64,000 bases of DNA from Winogradskyella marina (GCF_015645385.1 NZ_JADOET010000001.1:620001-684000); one strand, 5' to 3'. Numbered from the stretch's first letter, positions 17,451-26,342 are shown. Notes: generated by a model from the letters alone, not told the origin. Numbers and translations are program-made.

Positions 17451-17458
17451 TATTTTTG
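17451..17458 (+). promoter_or_regulatory. -7 element of dipeptidase gene
   Basis: TATTTTTG matches TAnnTTTG and lies 19 bp before the ATG at 17478. No clear TTTG at the -33 position is seen. Confidence 0.5.
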
Positions 17459-17477
17459 ATACAAACCAAAAATACTT

Positions 17478-18866
17478 ATGCAAAGCATTAATTCTTATAT
17501 TTCAGAACATAAACAACGATTTTTAGACGAACTCATTGAGCTCTTAAAAATTCCATCCATCAGTGCTGATTCAGCATACAAGAAAGATGTATTAACAACA
17601 GCAGATGCCGTTAAAACTAGTCTTGAAAAAGCAGGTTGCGACCATGTAGAAATCTGTAAAACCGAAGGCTATCCAATAGTTTATGGTGAAAAAATTATAG
17701 ACAAAAATTTACCAACCGTTTTAGTTTATGGTCATTACGATGTGCAACCACCAGATCCGTTAGATTTGTGGAATTCACCTCCATTTGATCCTATTATTCA
17801 GAAAACAGACTTACATCCTGAAGGTGCCATTTTTGCCAGAGGAGCTTGTGATGACAAAGGCCAAATGTACATGCATGTGAAAGCTATGGAATACATGACA
17901 GCTAACAATGAATTGCCATGTAATGTAAAATTCATGATTGAAGGTGAAGAGGAAGTTGGTAGTGTTAATTTATCGACATTCGTAAAAAACAATCATGAAA
18001 AGCTAAAAAATGATGTCATTCTTATTTCAGATACAGGAATGATTGCGCCAGACGTACCGTCAATTACAACGGGATTAAGAGGTTTAAGCTATGTTGAAGT
18101 TGAAGTTACAGGACCAAACAGAGATTTACACTCTGGACTTTACGGAGGTGCTGTGGCAAATCCTATAAACGTGTTAACCAAAATGATTGCCTCGCTTCAC
18201 GATGAAAACAATCATATCACTATTCCTGGATTTTATGATAAGGTTGAAAACCTTTCGGATGCTGAACGTGCCGAAATGGCAAAAGCACCATTCTCATTAG
18301 AAGCCTATAAAAAATCATTGGATATTAATGCCGTTTATGGTGAAGCAGGTTATTCAACTAACGAACGTAACTCAATACGACCAACATTAGATGTGAATGG
18401 TATTTGGGGAGGTTATACAGGCGAAGGAGCAAAAACCGTAATTGCTAGTAAGGCTTATGCTAAAATTTCTATGCGTTTAGTACCTCATCAAGAGTGGGAA
18501 GAGATTACCCAATTATTTAAAACACATTTTGAAAGTATTGCGCCAAAAGGTGTTACTGTAAAAGTAAATCCGCATCATGGCGGACAAGGTTATGTAACTC
18601 CAATAGACAGTATTGGTTACCAAGCCGCTTCAAAAGCTTATGAAGCAACCTTTGGAAAAACACCAATTCCGCAACGTAGTGGAGGAAGTATTCCAATTGT
18701 ATCTCTGTTTGAGGAAGAACTAAAAAGTAAAACTATTTTAATGGGCTTTGGATTGGATAGTGACGCTATTCACTCACCAAACGAACATTTTGGAGTCTGG
18801 AATTACCTTAAAGGCATTGAAACCATTCCTTGGTTTTACAAGCATTTTACAGAATTATCGAAATAA
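17478..18866 (+). CDS. M20-family dipeptidase
   Basis: A 462-residue cytosolic metallopeptidase of the M20 family, CNDP/PepV-like branch, which cleaves dipeptides using two zinc ions. Visible motifs: VYGHYDVQPPDP (His and Asp ligands; Asp in the HxD motif), ARGACDDKGQ (bridging Asp), IEGEEEVGS (catalytic Glu pair and ligand), ISDTGM, and HSPNEHFGVWNY near the C-terminus (last His ligand). The lid domain sits between about residues 195 and 350 (LRGLSYVEVEVTGPNRDLHSG). There is no signal peptide. Its length fits the family. It is a single-gene unit with its own promoter and terminator. Confidence 0.93.
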   Translation: MQSINSYISEHKQRFLDELIELLKIPSISADSAYKKDVLTTADAVKTSLEKAGCDHVEICKTEGYPIVYGEKIIDKNLPTVLVYGHYDVQPPDPLDLWNSPPFDPIIQKTDLHPEGAIFARGACDDKGQMYMHVKAMEYMTANNELPCNVKFMIEGEEEVGSVNLSTFVKNNHEKLKNDVILISDTGMIAPDVPSITTGLRGLSYVEVEVTGPNRDLHSGLYGGAVANPINVLTKMIASLHDENNHITIPGFYDKVENLSDAERAEMAKAPFSLEAYKKSLDINAVYGEAGYSTNERNSIRPTLDVNGIWGGYTGEGAKTVIASKAYAKISMRLVPHQEWEEITQLFKTHFESIAPKGVTVKVNPHHGGQGYVTPIDSIGYQAASKAYEATFGKTPIPQRSGGSIPIVSLFEEELKSKTILMGFGLDSDAIHSPNEHFGVWNYLKGIETIPWFYKHFTELSK

Positions 18867-18933
18867 AATAATGATAGGTTGAATGGTATAGAAACCTATT
18901 AAATTTAACATCATTATTTCAAAAATTGAAAGC

Positions 18934-18960
18934 ATCCGCTCCCCGTGAGCGGATTTTTTT
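18934..18960 (+). terminator. Terminator after dipeptidase gene
   Basis: ATCCGCTC (18934-18941) / GAGCGGAT (18947-18954) forms an 8-bp G+C-rich stem with a 5-nt loop followed by eight T. Confidence 0.85.
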
Positions 18961-18976
18961 TGACTATTTTTCCAAC

Positions 18977-19037
18977 TCTACACTTGTAGAATCAAAATTT
19001 ATTTCTACATTTGTAGAGTTAATTCTAAATCTGTAGA
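18977..19037 (+). promoter_or_regulatory. Three BlaI-type operators interlocked with the promoter
   Basis: TCTACA-CT-TGTAGA (18977-18990), TCTACA-TT-TGTAGA (19004-19017) and TCTAAA-TC-TGTAGA (19024-19037) precede the ATG at 19040. TACA-nn-TGTA is the known BlaI/MecI/CopY core. The second palindrome contains a perfect -7 element (TACATTTG, 19006-19013). The first contains the -33 CTTG (18983-18986), with the standard 19-bp spacer between them. The third covers the predicted transcription start. Binding would block the promoter, giving autorepression. Confidence 0.85.
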
Positions 19038-19039
19038 GC

Positions 19040-19405
19040 ATGCAACTTTCAAAAACCGAAGAACAACTAATGCAATACCTCTGGAAGCTCGATAAAGCTT
19101 TTATGAGAGATTTATTAGAATGTTATCCTGAACCAAAACCAGCAACTACAACTGTTGCCACACTACTAAAACGCATGATTGGCAAAGGCTTTATTGATTA
19201 TAAGACCTTCGGTAAATCTAGAGAGTACTTTCCTTTAGTAAAGAAGGAAGATTATTTCTCAAAACAGTTTAAAGGGCTTATAAAAAATTTTTTTAATGAT
19301 AGCGCATCGCAGTTTGCCTCCTTTTTTACACGCAAAACCGATTTAAGCAAAGAAGAATTAGAAGCCTTAAAAGAAATCATTGATGCAGAAATTAAAAACA
19401 AGTGA
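19040..19405 (+). CDS. BlaI/MecI/CopY-family transcriptional repressor
   Basis: A 121-residue winged-helix repressor. The N-terminal half is the penicillinase-repressor domain (LSKTEEQLMQYLWKLDKAFMRDLLECYPEP then ATTTVATLLKRMIGKGFIDYKTFGKSREYFPLV), and the C-terminal helices mediate dimerisation. In the family, a membrane M56 protease partner inactivates the repressor when a signal is sensed. That partner is encoded directly downstream, with start codons overlapping or 2 bp past the stop. Three TACAnnTGTA palindromes in its own promoter support autoregulation. No beta-lactamase gene is nearby, so the signal is not evident. Confidence 0.93.
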   Translation: MQLSKTEEQLMQYLWKLDKAFMRDLLECYPEPKPATTTVATLLKRMIGKGFIDYKTFGKSREYFPLVKKEDYFSKQFKGLIKNFFNDSASQFASFFTRKTDLSKEELEALKEIIDAEIKNK

Positions 19406-19407
19406 TT

Positions 19408-22400
19408 ATGGAAACTTACTTATTTAAATTTTCAGTTTGCTTAGGAATCTTTTGGTTGGTTTATGTGCTTTTTTTAGAACGTCAGAATAGGCATCATTTT
19501 AAACGCTTCTATTTGTTGGGTGCGCTGACTTTAGCTTTAATCATACCAAAATTAACTATTACCGAATATGTTGAACCTGTAGTGACCACTATTGAAACAG
19601 CACCTACATTCATCAATATTGATCCTGCTCTTATTGATACAACAATTGAAGAACCTTCCTTTTTCGATTTAGAAACGACTCTTTGGTTCATTTACGGCTT
19701 TGGTGTCTTGTTATTCACCTTACGTTTTGTTGTCAATTTATTTAAAATGCAACGTCGCATTTCTAAAAATGAAACCGTAAAACACCGACCTTTCATTTAT
19801 GTGTTGTTACAAGACAACCTCATTCCACATTCCTTTTTTAGATATATTTTCTTTAATAAAACTAGATATGAATCTAATCACATTCCTAAAGAGGTAGTGT
19901 TACACGAAGAAACCCATGCCAAGCAATTACATAGCATAGATATTGTATTACTAGAACTACTTCAAATTATATTTTGGTTTCATCCCTTAATATACATTCT
20001 GAAACATCATATAAAACTCAATCACGAATTTTTAGCAGATCAAGCGGTTTTACAACAAGGTTCTGATATTAAAACGTATCAAACTATTTTATTACAATTT
20101 TCATCAAACACTCAAAATCATCAATTAGCGAGTGCCATCAATTATTCATCAATCAAAAAACGATTTACAGTTATGAAAACACAAACATCCAAAACCAGAA
20201 TTTGGCTAAGTACGTTATTAGTGCTACCAATTATTGCTATTCTTTTTTACAATTTTACTAAAAAGGAATATGTTGAAAAAAAGTCTATTGATACTTCAGA
20301 AGTCTTCCAACTTGAAAACCAAATTCAAAATGATGGTGCTTCTAAAAAATTAATGGAAGAGTATCGCAATTTTATCATCGAATACAAAGACACTAACATC
20401 ATTTATAGTCAAAAATACGAACGTGCAATTATAATTTATGACCAATTAATGTCTGATAAACAACGTGCCACTGTCGAAAAGTATCCAGATAATTTATTAC
20501 CTAAAAGCAACTTATCAAAAGTTCAACCCAAAAAGCCAACTACCGCTCAATTTAAATCTTGGAAAAATGAAAACGAATATGCAATATGGTTAGACGGAAA
20601 TCATGTTTCAAACTTTGAACTTAACAATTACACTATTGACGATATCGTATATTTTACAGGTTCTAAAATTCATAATAACGCACGGAGTAAAAAGTTTCCA
20701 CAGCCGTTTCAATTTAGCTTATATACAAAAAATGGTTTTAAAACCCATTATCAAGAATCTGCTATAAATAGTTATAATAAGATTAGCAAGACGTATTCTG
20801 AAGCTATTGGAAAATACTTAAAAGGTCCTCAAACAGATAATTCTGAACTTAAAATATTAAAAGCGCAAATAGATAAAATCTATAATTCATTTACAGAAGA
20901 AGAAATAAAAAAATATAATATTTTAATGGCTCCACCTGTGCCAGCTCAATATAGTAATTCTAAAAGTGAAGAAGAACCAATCATGGTAATTCTAATAAAC
21001 AGAAACGGAGAATTACTAGCAAAGAATAAGAGTACTTCTTTGGAGGGCATTGAATCTAAACTAAAAACATTATCAAAGTCCTTTGACGATTCTAACTCAG
21101 TTTTCGTTAGATACGATAAAAGTAATGCTTCAGAAAAGACATTGAAAAACGTCATAACCTTGATAAGAAAATATGACTTTAAAGTTATTCAAGCAGATGC
21201 ACCTTTAATAGCACCTCCGCCTCCACCAGCTCCACCAGTTCCATCAACTCCGCATACTCCTACTAAAACACAAAGCAATAAAGTAATACAACCTGTAGAA
21301 ATACTAATCAAAAAAGATAACAGTATACTATTGAATGAAAAGATTATAAAATTTAACGATTTAGCTCAATCAGCTACCGAAATCAACAAACATCTCACTA
21401 TTGAAGAACGCAGAAATTATGTGACTGCTTCTATTTTTACAGAAAGTAATAATAACATTGATTTCGTTAAAAAAGTCCAATTAGAACTTCATAAAGCAGA
21501 TATAATGTCTAGCAGTGTTCGTTATTTAGAAAGCATAAAAAAAACAGGTTTAAAAGCTAAACACGTTAGCCCTAACGCAGGTTTAACTGTTGAACAAGCA
21601 AAAATTGAACAAGAAAAAAGACTTGAGAAATATAAAGATTTTACACTACCAAAAGATTCTCCTTGGGCTATTGAAACTAAAGTGACTTCTGTCAAAGAAA
21701 CTAAGCAAAAATCTGGTCCAATAGAAATCAACGGAACAAACTATTATTATTCGCAACAAAATGGTGTAACAACGTACTATGACACTTATGGTAAAGAAGT
21801 AAAAATGGATAATTTACCACCTCCTCCACCTCCACCAGCTATTAAAACTGGCAAAATAAGTGACAGTCAATTTAAGTCGTATAATAAATGGGTTAAAAGT
21901 TTAAAAGACCCAAATGGCAACCATCTCATGGTTAAAAAAGAACATTATGAATACTTCACAGGCATTTATAACCTAATGACAGAAGAGCAACAAAAGAAAT
22001 CGGAAGGACTGCCTCCACCACCAGCTCCACCAGTTCCATCATCTAAACAAAAGCAAACTTATAAATTTAAAACCGAAAGTGGTGAAATCATTGAAGTTGT
22101 AGAAGACCCTCAGCCTCAAAAACAAGAAAGTATTTTGCCTATCGTTAATGGTAGGGTTTTAAAAACAGGACAATTATCTATGTCCTTAACTGAAATTAAA
22201 AAAATAATACTCACATTACCAAATAGCAAAGTCACTGCTTTTAAATTGAAAATTCCCGGAATAAAAACCCAGCAATTTAAAGGAAACATTGCTAACAGTG
22301 ACACCATAAAAAACCTCAACACCCTTAAAACAGGAGATTTTATAGTCCTATTTGATATTAAAGATGATAAGGACTCCGAAGTTTCACCGGTTTCTATAGA

Positions 22401-22413
22401 AGTTATAGACTAA
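19408..22413 (+). CDS. M56 (BlaR1-like) membrane sensor protease with proline-rich repeats
   Basis: About 1001 residues from the ATG at 19408 (a GTG at 19402 overlaps the repressor stop and is an alternative). The first about 300 residues form the M56 domain: transmembrane helices at about 3-20, 32-50 and 94-115, zinc motif HEETH (166-170) with a second conserved stretch NHEFLADQAVL, and a last membrane segment (LSTLLVLPIIAILFY). The long remainder is predicted periplasmic and has no domain I recognise. It includes proline-rich blocks (PPPPPAPPVP near 600; PPPPPP near 805; PPPAPPVP near 870) separating similar segments such as QFKSW/QFKSYNKW. BlaR1 proteins cleave their BlaI partner on sensing a ligand. 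The penicillin-binding sensor of BlaR1 is not seen here. Confidence 0.85.
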   Translation: METYLFKFSVCLGIFWLVYVLFLERQNRHHFKRFYLLGALTLALIIPKLTITEYVEPVVTTIETAPTFINIDPALIDTTIEEPSFFDLETTLWFIYGFGVLLFTLRFVVNLFKMQRRISKNETVKHRPFIYVLLQDNLIPHSFFRYIFFNKTRYESNHIPKEVVLHEETHAKQLHSIDIVLLELLQIIFWFHPLIYILKHHIKLNHEFLADQAVLQQGSDIKTYQTILLQFSSNTQNHQLASAINYSSIKKRFTVMKTQTSKTRIWLSTLLVLPIIAILFYNFTKKEYVEKKSIDTSEVFQLENQIQNDGASKKLMEEYRNFIIEYKDTNIIYSQKYERAIIIYDQLMSDKQRATVEKYPDNLLPKSNLSKVQPKKPTTAQFKSWKNENEYAIWLDGNHVSNFELNNYTIDDIVYFTGSKIHNNARSKKFPQPFQFSLYTKNGFKTHYQESAINSYNKISKTYSEAIGKYLKGPQTDNSELKILKAQIDKIYNSFTEEEIKKYNILMAPPVPAQYSNSKSEEEPIMVILINRNGELLAKNKSTSLEGIESKLKTLSKSFDDSNSVFVRYDKSNASEKTLKNVITLIRKYDFKVIQADAPLIAPPPPPAPPVPSTPHTPTKTQSNKVIQPVEILIKKDNSILLNEKIIKFNDLAQSATEINKHLTIEERRNYVTASIFTESNNNIDFVKKVQLELHKADIMSSSVRYLESIKKTGLKAKHVSPNAGLTVEQAKIEQEKRLEKYKDFTLPKDSPWAIETKVTSVKETKQKSGPIEINGTNYYYSQQNGVTTYYDTYGKEVKMDNLPPPPPPPAIKTGKISDSQFKSYNKWVKSLKDPNGNHLMVKKEHYEYFTGIYNLMTEEQQKKSEGLPPPPAPPVPSSKQKQTYKFKTESGEIIEVVEDPQPQKQESILPIVNGRVLKTGQLSMSLTEIKKIILTLPNSKVTAFKLKIPGIKTQQFKGNIANSDTIKNLNTLKTGDFIVLFDIKDDKDSEVSPVSIEVID

Positions 22414-22440
22414 CATTATCGTAAAAATCTAAAATTTTTC

Positions 22441-22482
22441 AGACCTCAAAGCATTTAAAAATCTTTGAGGTCTATTTTTTTT
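22441..22482 (+). terminator. Terminator after BlaI/M56 operon
   Basis: AGACCTCAAAG (22441-22451) pairs with CTTTGAGGTCT (22463-22473), an 11-bp perfect stem followed by ATTTTTTTT. Confidence 0.9.
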
Positions 22483-22570
22483 ACCCAAAAGTGTAACAAA
22501 ACCAATCCTTTAGCGTTCTAATAGTCAATCAATCAGCCTAAAATTTAGGTCAATCAAAAAACAAACACTT

Positions 22571-23671
22571 ATGTTAAAGCAATTCTTCATCCTTTGCTCT
22601 GGCGCTGACACCGACATTTTAAACGACTGTTCTAATGGCGAACAAAACAAATATGCTGGTATTGGAGCTACCGTTTTCTTTACCGCAGTAATGGCAACCA
22701 TAGCCGCTAGTTATGCGCTTTTTACTGTTTTTGACAATCTTTACACCGCCATTTTTTTCGGGTTAATTTGGGGCTTACTTATTTTTAATCTCGACCGTTA
22801 TATTGTTTCCACGATTAAAAAACGAGATAATGTTATTAGCGAAATCCTTCAAGCCACTCCACGAATTATATTGGCTATTATTATTGCAATCGTTATTTCT
22901 AAACCTTTAGAATTAAAGATTTTTGAAAAGGAAATCAATCAGGTATTATTAGAGCAAAAAAATGATTTAACCTTAGCTAATCAACATCAGATTGCGGAAC
23001 AGTACAATCCTAAAATTGCGGAGTTGGAAACTGAAATTTCGAGTTTACAATCTCAAATAGAAACCAAAGAATCAGAAGTCAATGCCTTGTACGATACTTA
23101 TATCTCAGAAGCAGAAGGTACCGCAGGCACTAACCTTTTAGGAAAAGGTCCTGTTTACAAAGAAAAACGTGATAAGCATGATGCTGCCTTGACCGAACTT
23201 CAACAATTAAAAACAGTCACTACAACTAAAATTGAAGCTCTTGAAACACAAATCGCAACACTTCAAGATAATTATACTACAACTGTTGAAACATCGCAAC
23301 CTATTATTGACAATTTTGATGGTTTAATGGCACGTATTACAGCTTTGGGAGCATTACCTTGGCTGCCTTCGTTCTTTATTTTTCTATTGTTTTTGGCCAT
23401 TGAAACCTCGCCAATCATTGCAAAATTATTGGCACCTAAAAGTGAATTTGATTATAAACTTCAAGACCAAGAAACGGCCATTAAAACATGGACACTGCAA
23501 AAGGTTGAAGAACGTAAACTCCTTATAAAAACAGATAATACTATAAATAACAAAGTTTATAATGAAGTTGCTGATGAAAAAGACATATTGAATTATAAAC
23601 GGAAGCAGGCAAGAATACTTATGCAAAATCAAGCCGATGCTTTTTTAAAGCAACAAAAGGGTATTCTTTAG
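22571..23671 (+). CDS. DUF4407 membrane protein
   Basis: A 366-residue inner-membrane protein of the DUF4407 family. Membrane helices are at about 32-55 (YAGIGATVFFTAVMATIAAS), 60-78, 96-115 (ILAIIIAIVISKPLELKIFEKEIN) and 255-275 (WLPSFFIFLLFLAIETSPIIAKL). Between them, residues about 125-245 form a long coiled coil rich in Glu, Gln and Thr (AELETEISSLQSQIETKESE ...). The family motifs FNLDRYIVSTIKK and ETSPIIAKL are intact. Function is not established for the family. It stands alone between terminators, with a short gap to the following lipoprotein gene. Confidence 0.88.
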   Translation: MLKQFFILCSGADTDILNDCSNGEQNKYAGIGATVFFTAVMATIAASYALFTVFDNLYTAIFFGLIWGLLIFNLDRYIVSTIKKRDNVISEILQATPRIILAIIIAIVISKPLELKIFEKEINQVLLEQKNDLTLANQHQIAEQYNPKIAELETEISSLQSQIETKESEVNALYDTYISEAEGTAGTNLLGKGPVYKEKRDKHDAALTELQQLKTVTTTKIEALETQIATLQDNYTTTVETSQPIIDNFDGLMARITALGALPWLPSFFIFLLFLAIETSPIIAKLLAPKSEFDYKLQDQETAIKTWTLQKVEERKLLIKTDNTINNKVYNEVADEKDILNYKRKQARILMQNQADAFLKQQKGIL

Positions 23672-23717
23672 ACAATTTGTTAATACTTTTAGATTGAAAA
23701 TAAAAACCTTCAATCAT

Positions 23718-24185
23718 ATGAAATATATTGTTACCGTTACAATGACCTTATTATTATTTAGCTGTATTAGTATCAAGGCAGACGTCACCACAGATACCGT
23801 TAAAACATCTGATTCTATAGAACATGCTGAAGCTGGTATTAGATTGGTTATGGCTGAACAAGAAAACGCATGGAACAATCACGATTTGGAAGGTTTTATG
23901 CAAGGCTATTGGAAAAGCGATTCGCTTAAATTTCATGGAAGTAACGGATTGACGCTTGGTTGGGATCAAACCTTAGCGAATTATAAAAAAGGGTATCCAA
24001 CAAAAGCAGAAAGTGGCACACTAAAATTTGTGATTAATGATATTTCCAAAATCGAAGGTGATAACTACTGGGTTATGGGAGAATACCATCTAAAGCGTAT
24101 TGCTGGCGATGCTAATGGCATATTCATTATTATTTTTAAGAAGATAAATGGAAAATGGAAAATTGTCGCCGACATGTCTTGTTGA
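23718..24185 (+). CDS. Secreted SnoaL/NTF2-like (DUF4440) lipoprotein
   Basis: A 155-residue protein. The ATG at 23718 is chosen because it starts a lipoprotein signal (MKYIVTVTMTLLLFSC, lipobox LFSC); the frame also has an upstream TTG at 23694. The mature part has the NTF2-like fold signature of DUF4440: EQENAWNNHDLEGFMQGYWKSDSLKFHGS, a GWDQTLANYKKGYP turn and the C-terminal strands GDNYWVMGEYHLKR and GIFIIIFKKINGKWKIVADMS. Members are ketosteroid-isomerase-like pockets with no known reaction here. It may be co-transcribed with DUF4407, 46 bp upstream. Confidence 0.85.
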   Translation: MKYIVTVTMTLLLFSCISIKADVTTDTVKTSDSIEHAEAGIRLVMAEQENAWNNHDLEGFMQGYWKSDSLKFHGSNGLTLGWDQTLANYKKGYPTKAESGTLKFVINDISKIEGDNYWVMGEYHLKRIAGDANGIFIIIFKKINGKWKIVADMSC

Positions 24186-24296
24186 AACTCCATAACGACG
24201 TGGATAATTTCAATTTAAAAATAAAACGCATCCAAAACACCTATTTATCACCATAGGCACATTGGAAACGCTTTATGACATATTTAATTCAGGTTT

Positions 24297-24623
24297 TTAA
24301 GCCGCGACAATTGCATTTGAAAAATCAACGTGTTCCTTTACAACTCGTACTGGCTCTTCAGATTTAAAATGCTGATATAACTCTTTACAGCCAATACCAA
24401 CAATAGATAATTGTTTAGATTTTGTTATAGACTCATTGTGTAATTTAGCTAATGCCATTACACCTGCTCTATCTATACTACTTACATGTTCTATATCGAG
24501 TAGAATACTATCGCGTTTATCAAAAATGTTAGAAAATTGATCGTTAAAGATTTTTAAATTCAACTTATTTAAATCACCTTTAATTTGAAAACGATTGTTG
24601 TAATTTGAAATGTGTAAATCCAT
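24297..24623 (-). CDS. STAS-domain protein
   Basis: A 108-residue single STAS domain, the fold of anti-sigma factor antagonists and of sulfate-transporter C-termini. The pattern matches: a beta strand FQIKGDLNKLN, helix, then ILLDIEHVSSIDRAGVMALAKLHN with serine or threonine positions around the phospho-site (SSID), and SKQLSIVGIGCKELYQHF. No kinase or sigma partner is adjacent. A weak -7 like TAGCCTTG is present upstream on the minus strand (24663-24656). A role in a partner-switching pathway is the family expectation, not shown here. Confidence 0.85.
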   Translation of the reverse strand: MDLHISNYNNRFQIKGDLNKLNLKIFNDQFSNIFDKRDSILLDIEHVSSIDRAGVMALAKLHNESITKSKQLSIVGIGCKELYQHFKSEEPVRVVKEHVDFSNAIVAA

Positions 24624-24664
24624 AATAAATAATGTTTAAGTGTTCATACTAATTCAAGGCTATT

Positions 24665-25100
24665 AATCAGTATACTCTGTGCTATTATTTAGAGGGATGA
24701 CTGCAATATCGCATTTAACTGTCGGTCTTTCAGATATTTTCGATAAAGGGTTAATTTGAATGGTTTACGTGAGATAGACTGTTTGTTTTTTCGACAAACA
24801 ACACGTTTTAAAACTCATAAATTGTAAGAAAAATAAAACCTGAATCAACTAAGAATCAGGCTTTTGAAGATATGTTCCTATATCCAAAAATTAGTGCAAA
24901 GTAATTTAAAAAACAGCATAATTTTTAAGTAAGTAAGATGGTCTTAATGGTTGTTTTAAAAACTACCATTACAAGCTTGTACAAACTTCTATTTACAATG
25001 CGATTCCACCTATATAACCGCTGCGCATTCAAAAGCTGCAAATCATTACTTCTACAGCGTCAAAAGGCCATGAATTATTGTAGCTTTCGTATGTCGATCT
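24665..25100. other. Intergenic stretch without a supported gene
   Basis: About 500 bp between the STAS gene and the 46-residue gene. The only structure noted is a weak hairpin, CCTGA ... TCAGG (24840-24861), followed by CTTTT, perhaps a plus-strand terminator. An open frame from 24938 has no coding character and overlaps the next promoter. Confidence 0.4.
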
Positions 25101-25122
25101 TATTTGTTACAGCTCAAAATTA

Positions 25123-25130
25123 TATTTTTG
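25123..25130 (+). promoter_or_regulatory. -7 element placed for a leaderless transcript
   Basis: TATTTTTG matches TAnnTTTG and ends only 4 nt before the ATG at 25135. With the usual start 5-7 nt downstream, the mRNA would begin at or next to the start codon. A TTTG 16 bp upstream is too close for a standard -33. Confidence 0.4.
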
Positions 25131-25134
25131 CATT

Positions 25135-25275
25135 ATGCAATACAAGTATAAGATCATATTAATGGTAATATTAGCCGCAATCACAATTTATGGATTAGTA
25201 ACAGGCCAATATTTGTTTATGGTATTTTTAATACCTATAAGTTTCGATTTTTTTAATAAGAAAGATTCTGATTAA
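25135..25275 (+). CDS. 46-residue membrane protein
   Basis: A short open frame encoding MQYKYKIILMVILAAITIYG and then LVTGQYLFMVFLIPISFDFFNKKDSD. A positively charged N-terminus is followed by two hydrophobic stretches (about 7-24 and 26-38) and a charged tail, so it looks like a real small inner-membrane protein. It has a -7 element directly upstream. It overlaps the 3' end of the convergent PhnA gene by 4 bp. I recognise no family. Confidence 0.55.
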   Translation: MQYKYKIILMVILAAITIYGLVTGQYLFMVFLIPISFDFFNKKDSD

Positions 25276-25847
25276 GTTTTCTTCACATATTCTGTGATAA
25301 TTACAATTTGCTGACCATCAACACGACCTTCGATATAGGTTTCATTTTCGTGGTCTAGTCTAATGTTTCTAACCGCTGTACCTTGCTTGGCTACCATACT
25401 AGAACCTTTCACCTTTAAATCCTTAATTAAAACTACAGAATCTCCGTGTTCTAAAATCACACCATTCACATCTCTATGAATTAATTTTTCAGCTTCATCT
25501 TCACCATCTCCAGACGCTTTAGCCAATTCTAAAGTTTCATCTTCCATGTACATCATTCCTAGTAAATCTTGCGTCCAATCGGCATTAATCCTGTTCAACA
25601 TTCTCCATGCCATTATTTTTACGGCATCGTGCTCGCTCCACATACTATCATTAAGACACCTCCAATGATTGGCATCAATAGCATCTGAATCATTCATTTG
25701 TTCTGCGCACACTTGGCATGCATACAAAACTGTTTTTAATCCGTTTTCTTTAATATCAGATACTCCGTATTCTGACAATTTTTCTTCACTACCACAAAGC
25801 TCACATTTAGAGCCACTGCGTTTTTGTAATTCTCTTTCTAATGACAT
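25272..25847 (-). CDS. PhnA-domain zinc-ribbon protein
   Basis: A 191-residue cytosolic protein of the PhnA family. The N-terminus carries a zinc ribbon (CELCGSEEKL ... CQVC). The C-terminus has the compact beta-domain that defines PhnA (DVNGVILEHGDSVVLIKDLKVKGSS ... GTAVRNIRLDHENETYIEGRVDGQQIVIITEYVKK). Despite the name, E. coli PhnA is not required for phosphonate use, so the role is open. The middle (SMWSEHDAVKIMAWRMLNRI) is typical of the longer Bacteroidota form. It lies 30 bp from the YjbR gene and may share its transcript. Confidence 0.88.
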   Translation of the reverse strand: MSLERELQKRSGSKCELCGSEEKLSEYGVSDIKENGLKTVLYACQVCAEQMNDSDAIDANHWRCLNDSMWSEHDAVKIMAWRMLNRINADWTQDLLGMMYMEDETLELAKASGDGEDEAEKLIHRDVNGVILEHGDSVVLIKDLKVKGSSMVAKQGTAVRNIRLDHENETYIEGRVDGQQIVIITEYVKKT

Positions 25848-25877
25848 AATAAATTATTGTATTCTGCAAATGTAAAA

Positions 25878-26240
25878 TTAATTCAGACTTTCACGTAGTT
25901 TTTTAGGTAAGCCTTTTACTACCATCTCATAAGAATGATCAATTAACTCTAGTATTAATTTTGGTGAGAGGTCGCCATTATGGATATAAACACTATTCCA
26001 TTGTTGTTTGTGCATGTGGTAACCCGGTTGTATACTGTCGTGCTCCGCTCTGAGTTCTTGCGCATATTCTGGGTCACATTTAAGGTTTATAAAAGCGTCT
26101 CCATTTTCCCATCGTTTTAAAGATGTTAAAGCAAACATTTTACCTAAAACCTTAAACACCAACGCATCATCATTAAACGGAAAATGTTCTGTAACCGCGT
26201 TTTTATTGAGGCAATAATTTCTATAGTCTTCGATGTTCAT
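25878..26240 (-). CDS. MmcQ/YjbR-family protein
   Basis: A 120-residue protein matching the YjbR/MmcQ fold over its full length: MNIEDYRNYCLNKNAVTEHFPF, VFKVLGKMFALTSL, NLKCDPEYAQELRAEHDSIQPGYHMHKQQWNSVYI, and a final helix ending KLRESLN. These small CyaY-like double-wing proteins are annotated as DNA-binding, but no target is known. It is followed at 30 bp by the PhnA gene on the same strand. Confidence 0.88.
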   Translation of the reverse strand: MNIEDYRNYCLNKNAVTEHFPFNDDALVFKVLGKMFALTSLKRWENGDAFINLKCDPEYAQELRAEHDSIQPGYHMHKQQWNSVYIHNGDLSPKLILELIDHSYEMVVKGLPKKLRESLN

Positions 26241-26245
26241 AGTAT

Positions 26246-26263
26246 TTCCTGTGAAAGCAGGAA
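26246..26263. repeat. Short palindromic intergenic repeat
   Basis: TTCCTGTGAAAGCAGGAA forms a 6-bp stem with a 6-nt loop. It resembles the hairpin at 60976-60995 (CCTGCG core) and belongs to the CCTGC-n-GCAGG type of dispersed palindrome. It lies in the 5' region of the YjbR gene. Confidence 0.5.
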
Positions 26264-26342
26264 TCTTATTAATGTATAATACAGCGAATTTAATTAAAGT
26301 AAATAGACGATACTCATTGTGACAGCTTTCAAAAACAGAATA

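Noticed and set aside
24938..25162. Plus-strand open frame of 74 codons
   Set aside because: No domain, signal or helix pattern; it overlaps the promoter and start of the 46-residue membrane protein gene, which looks real.
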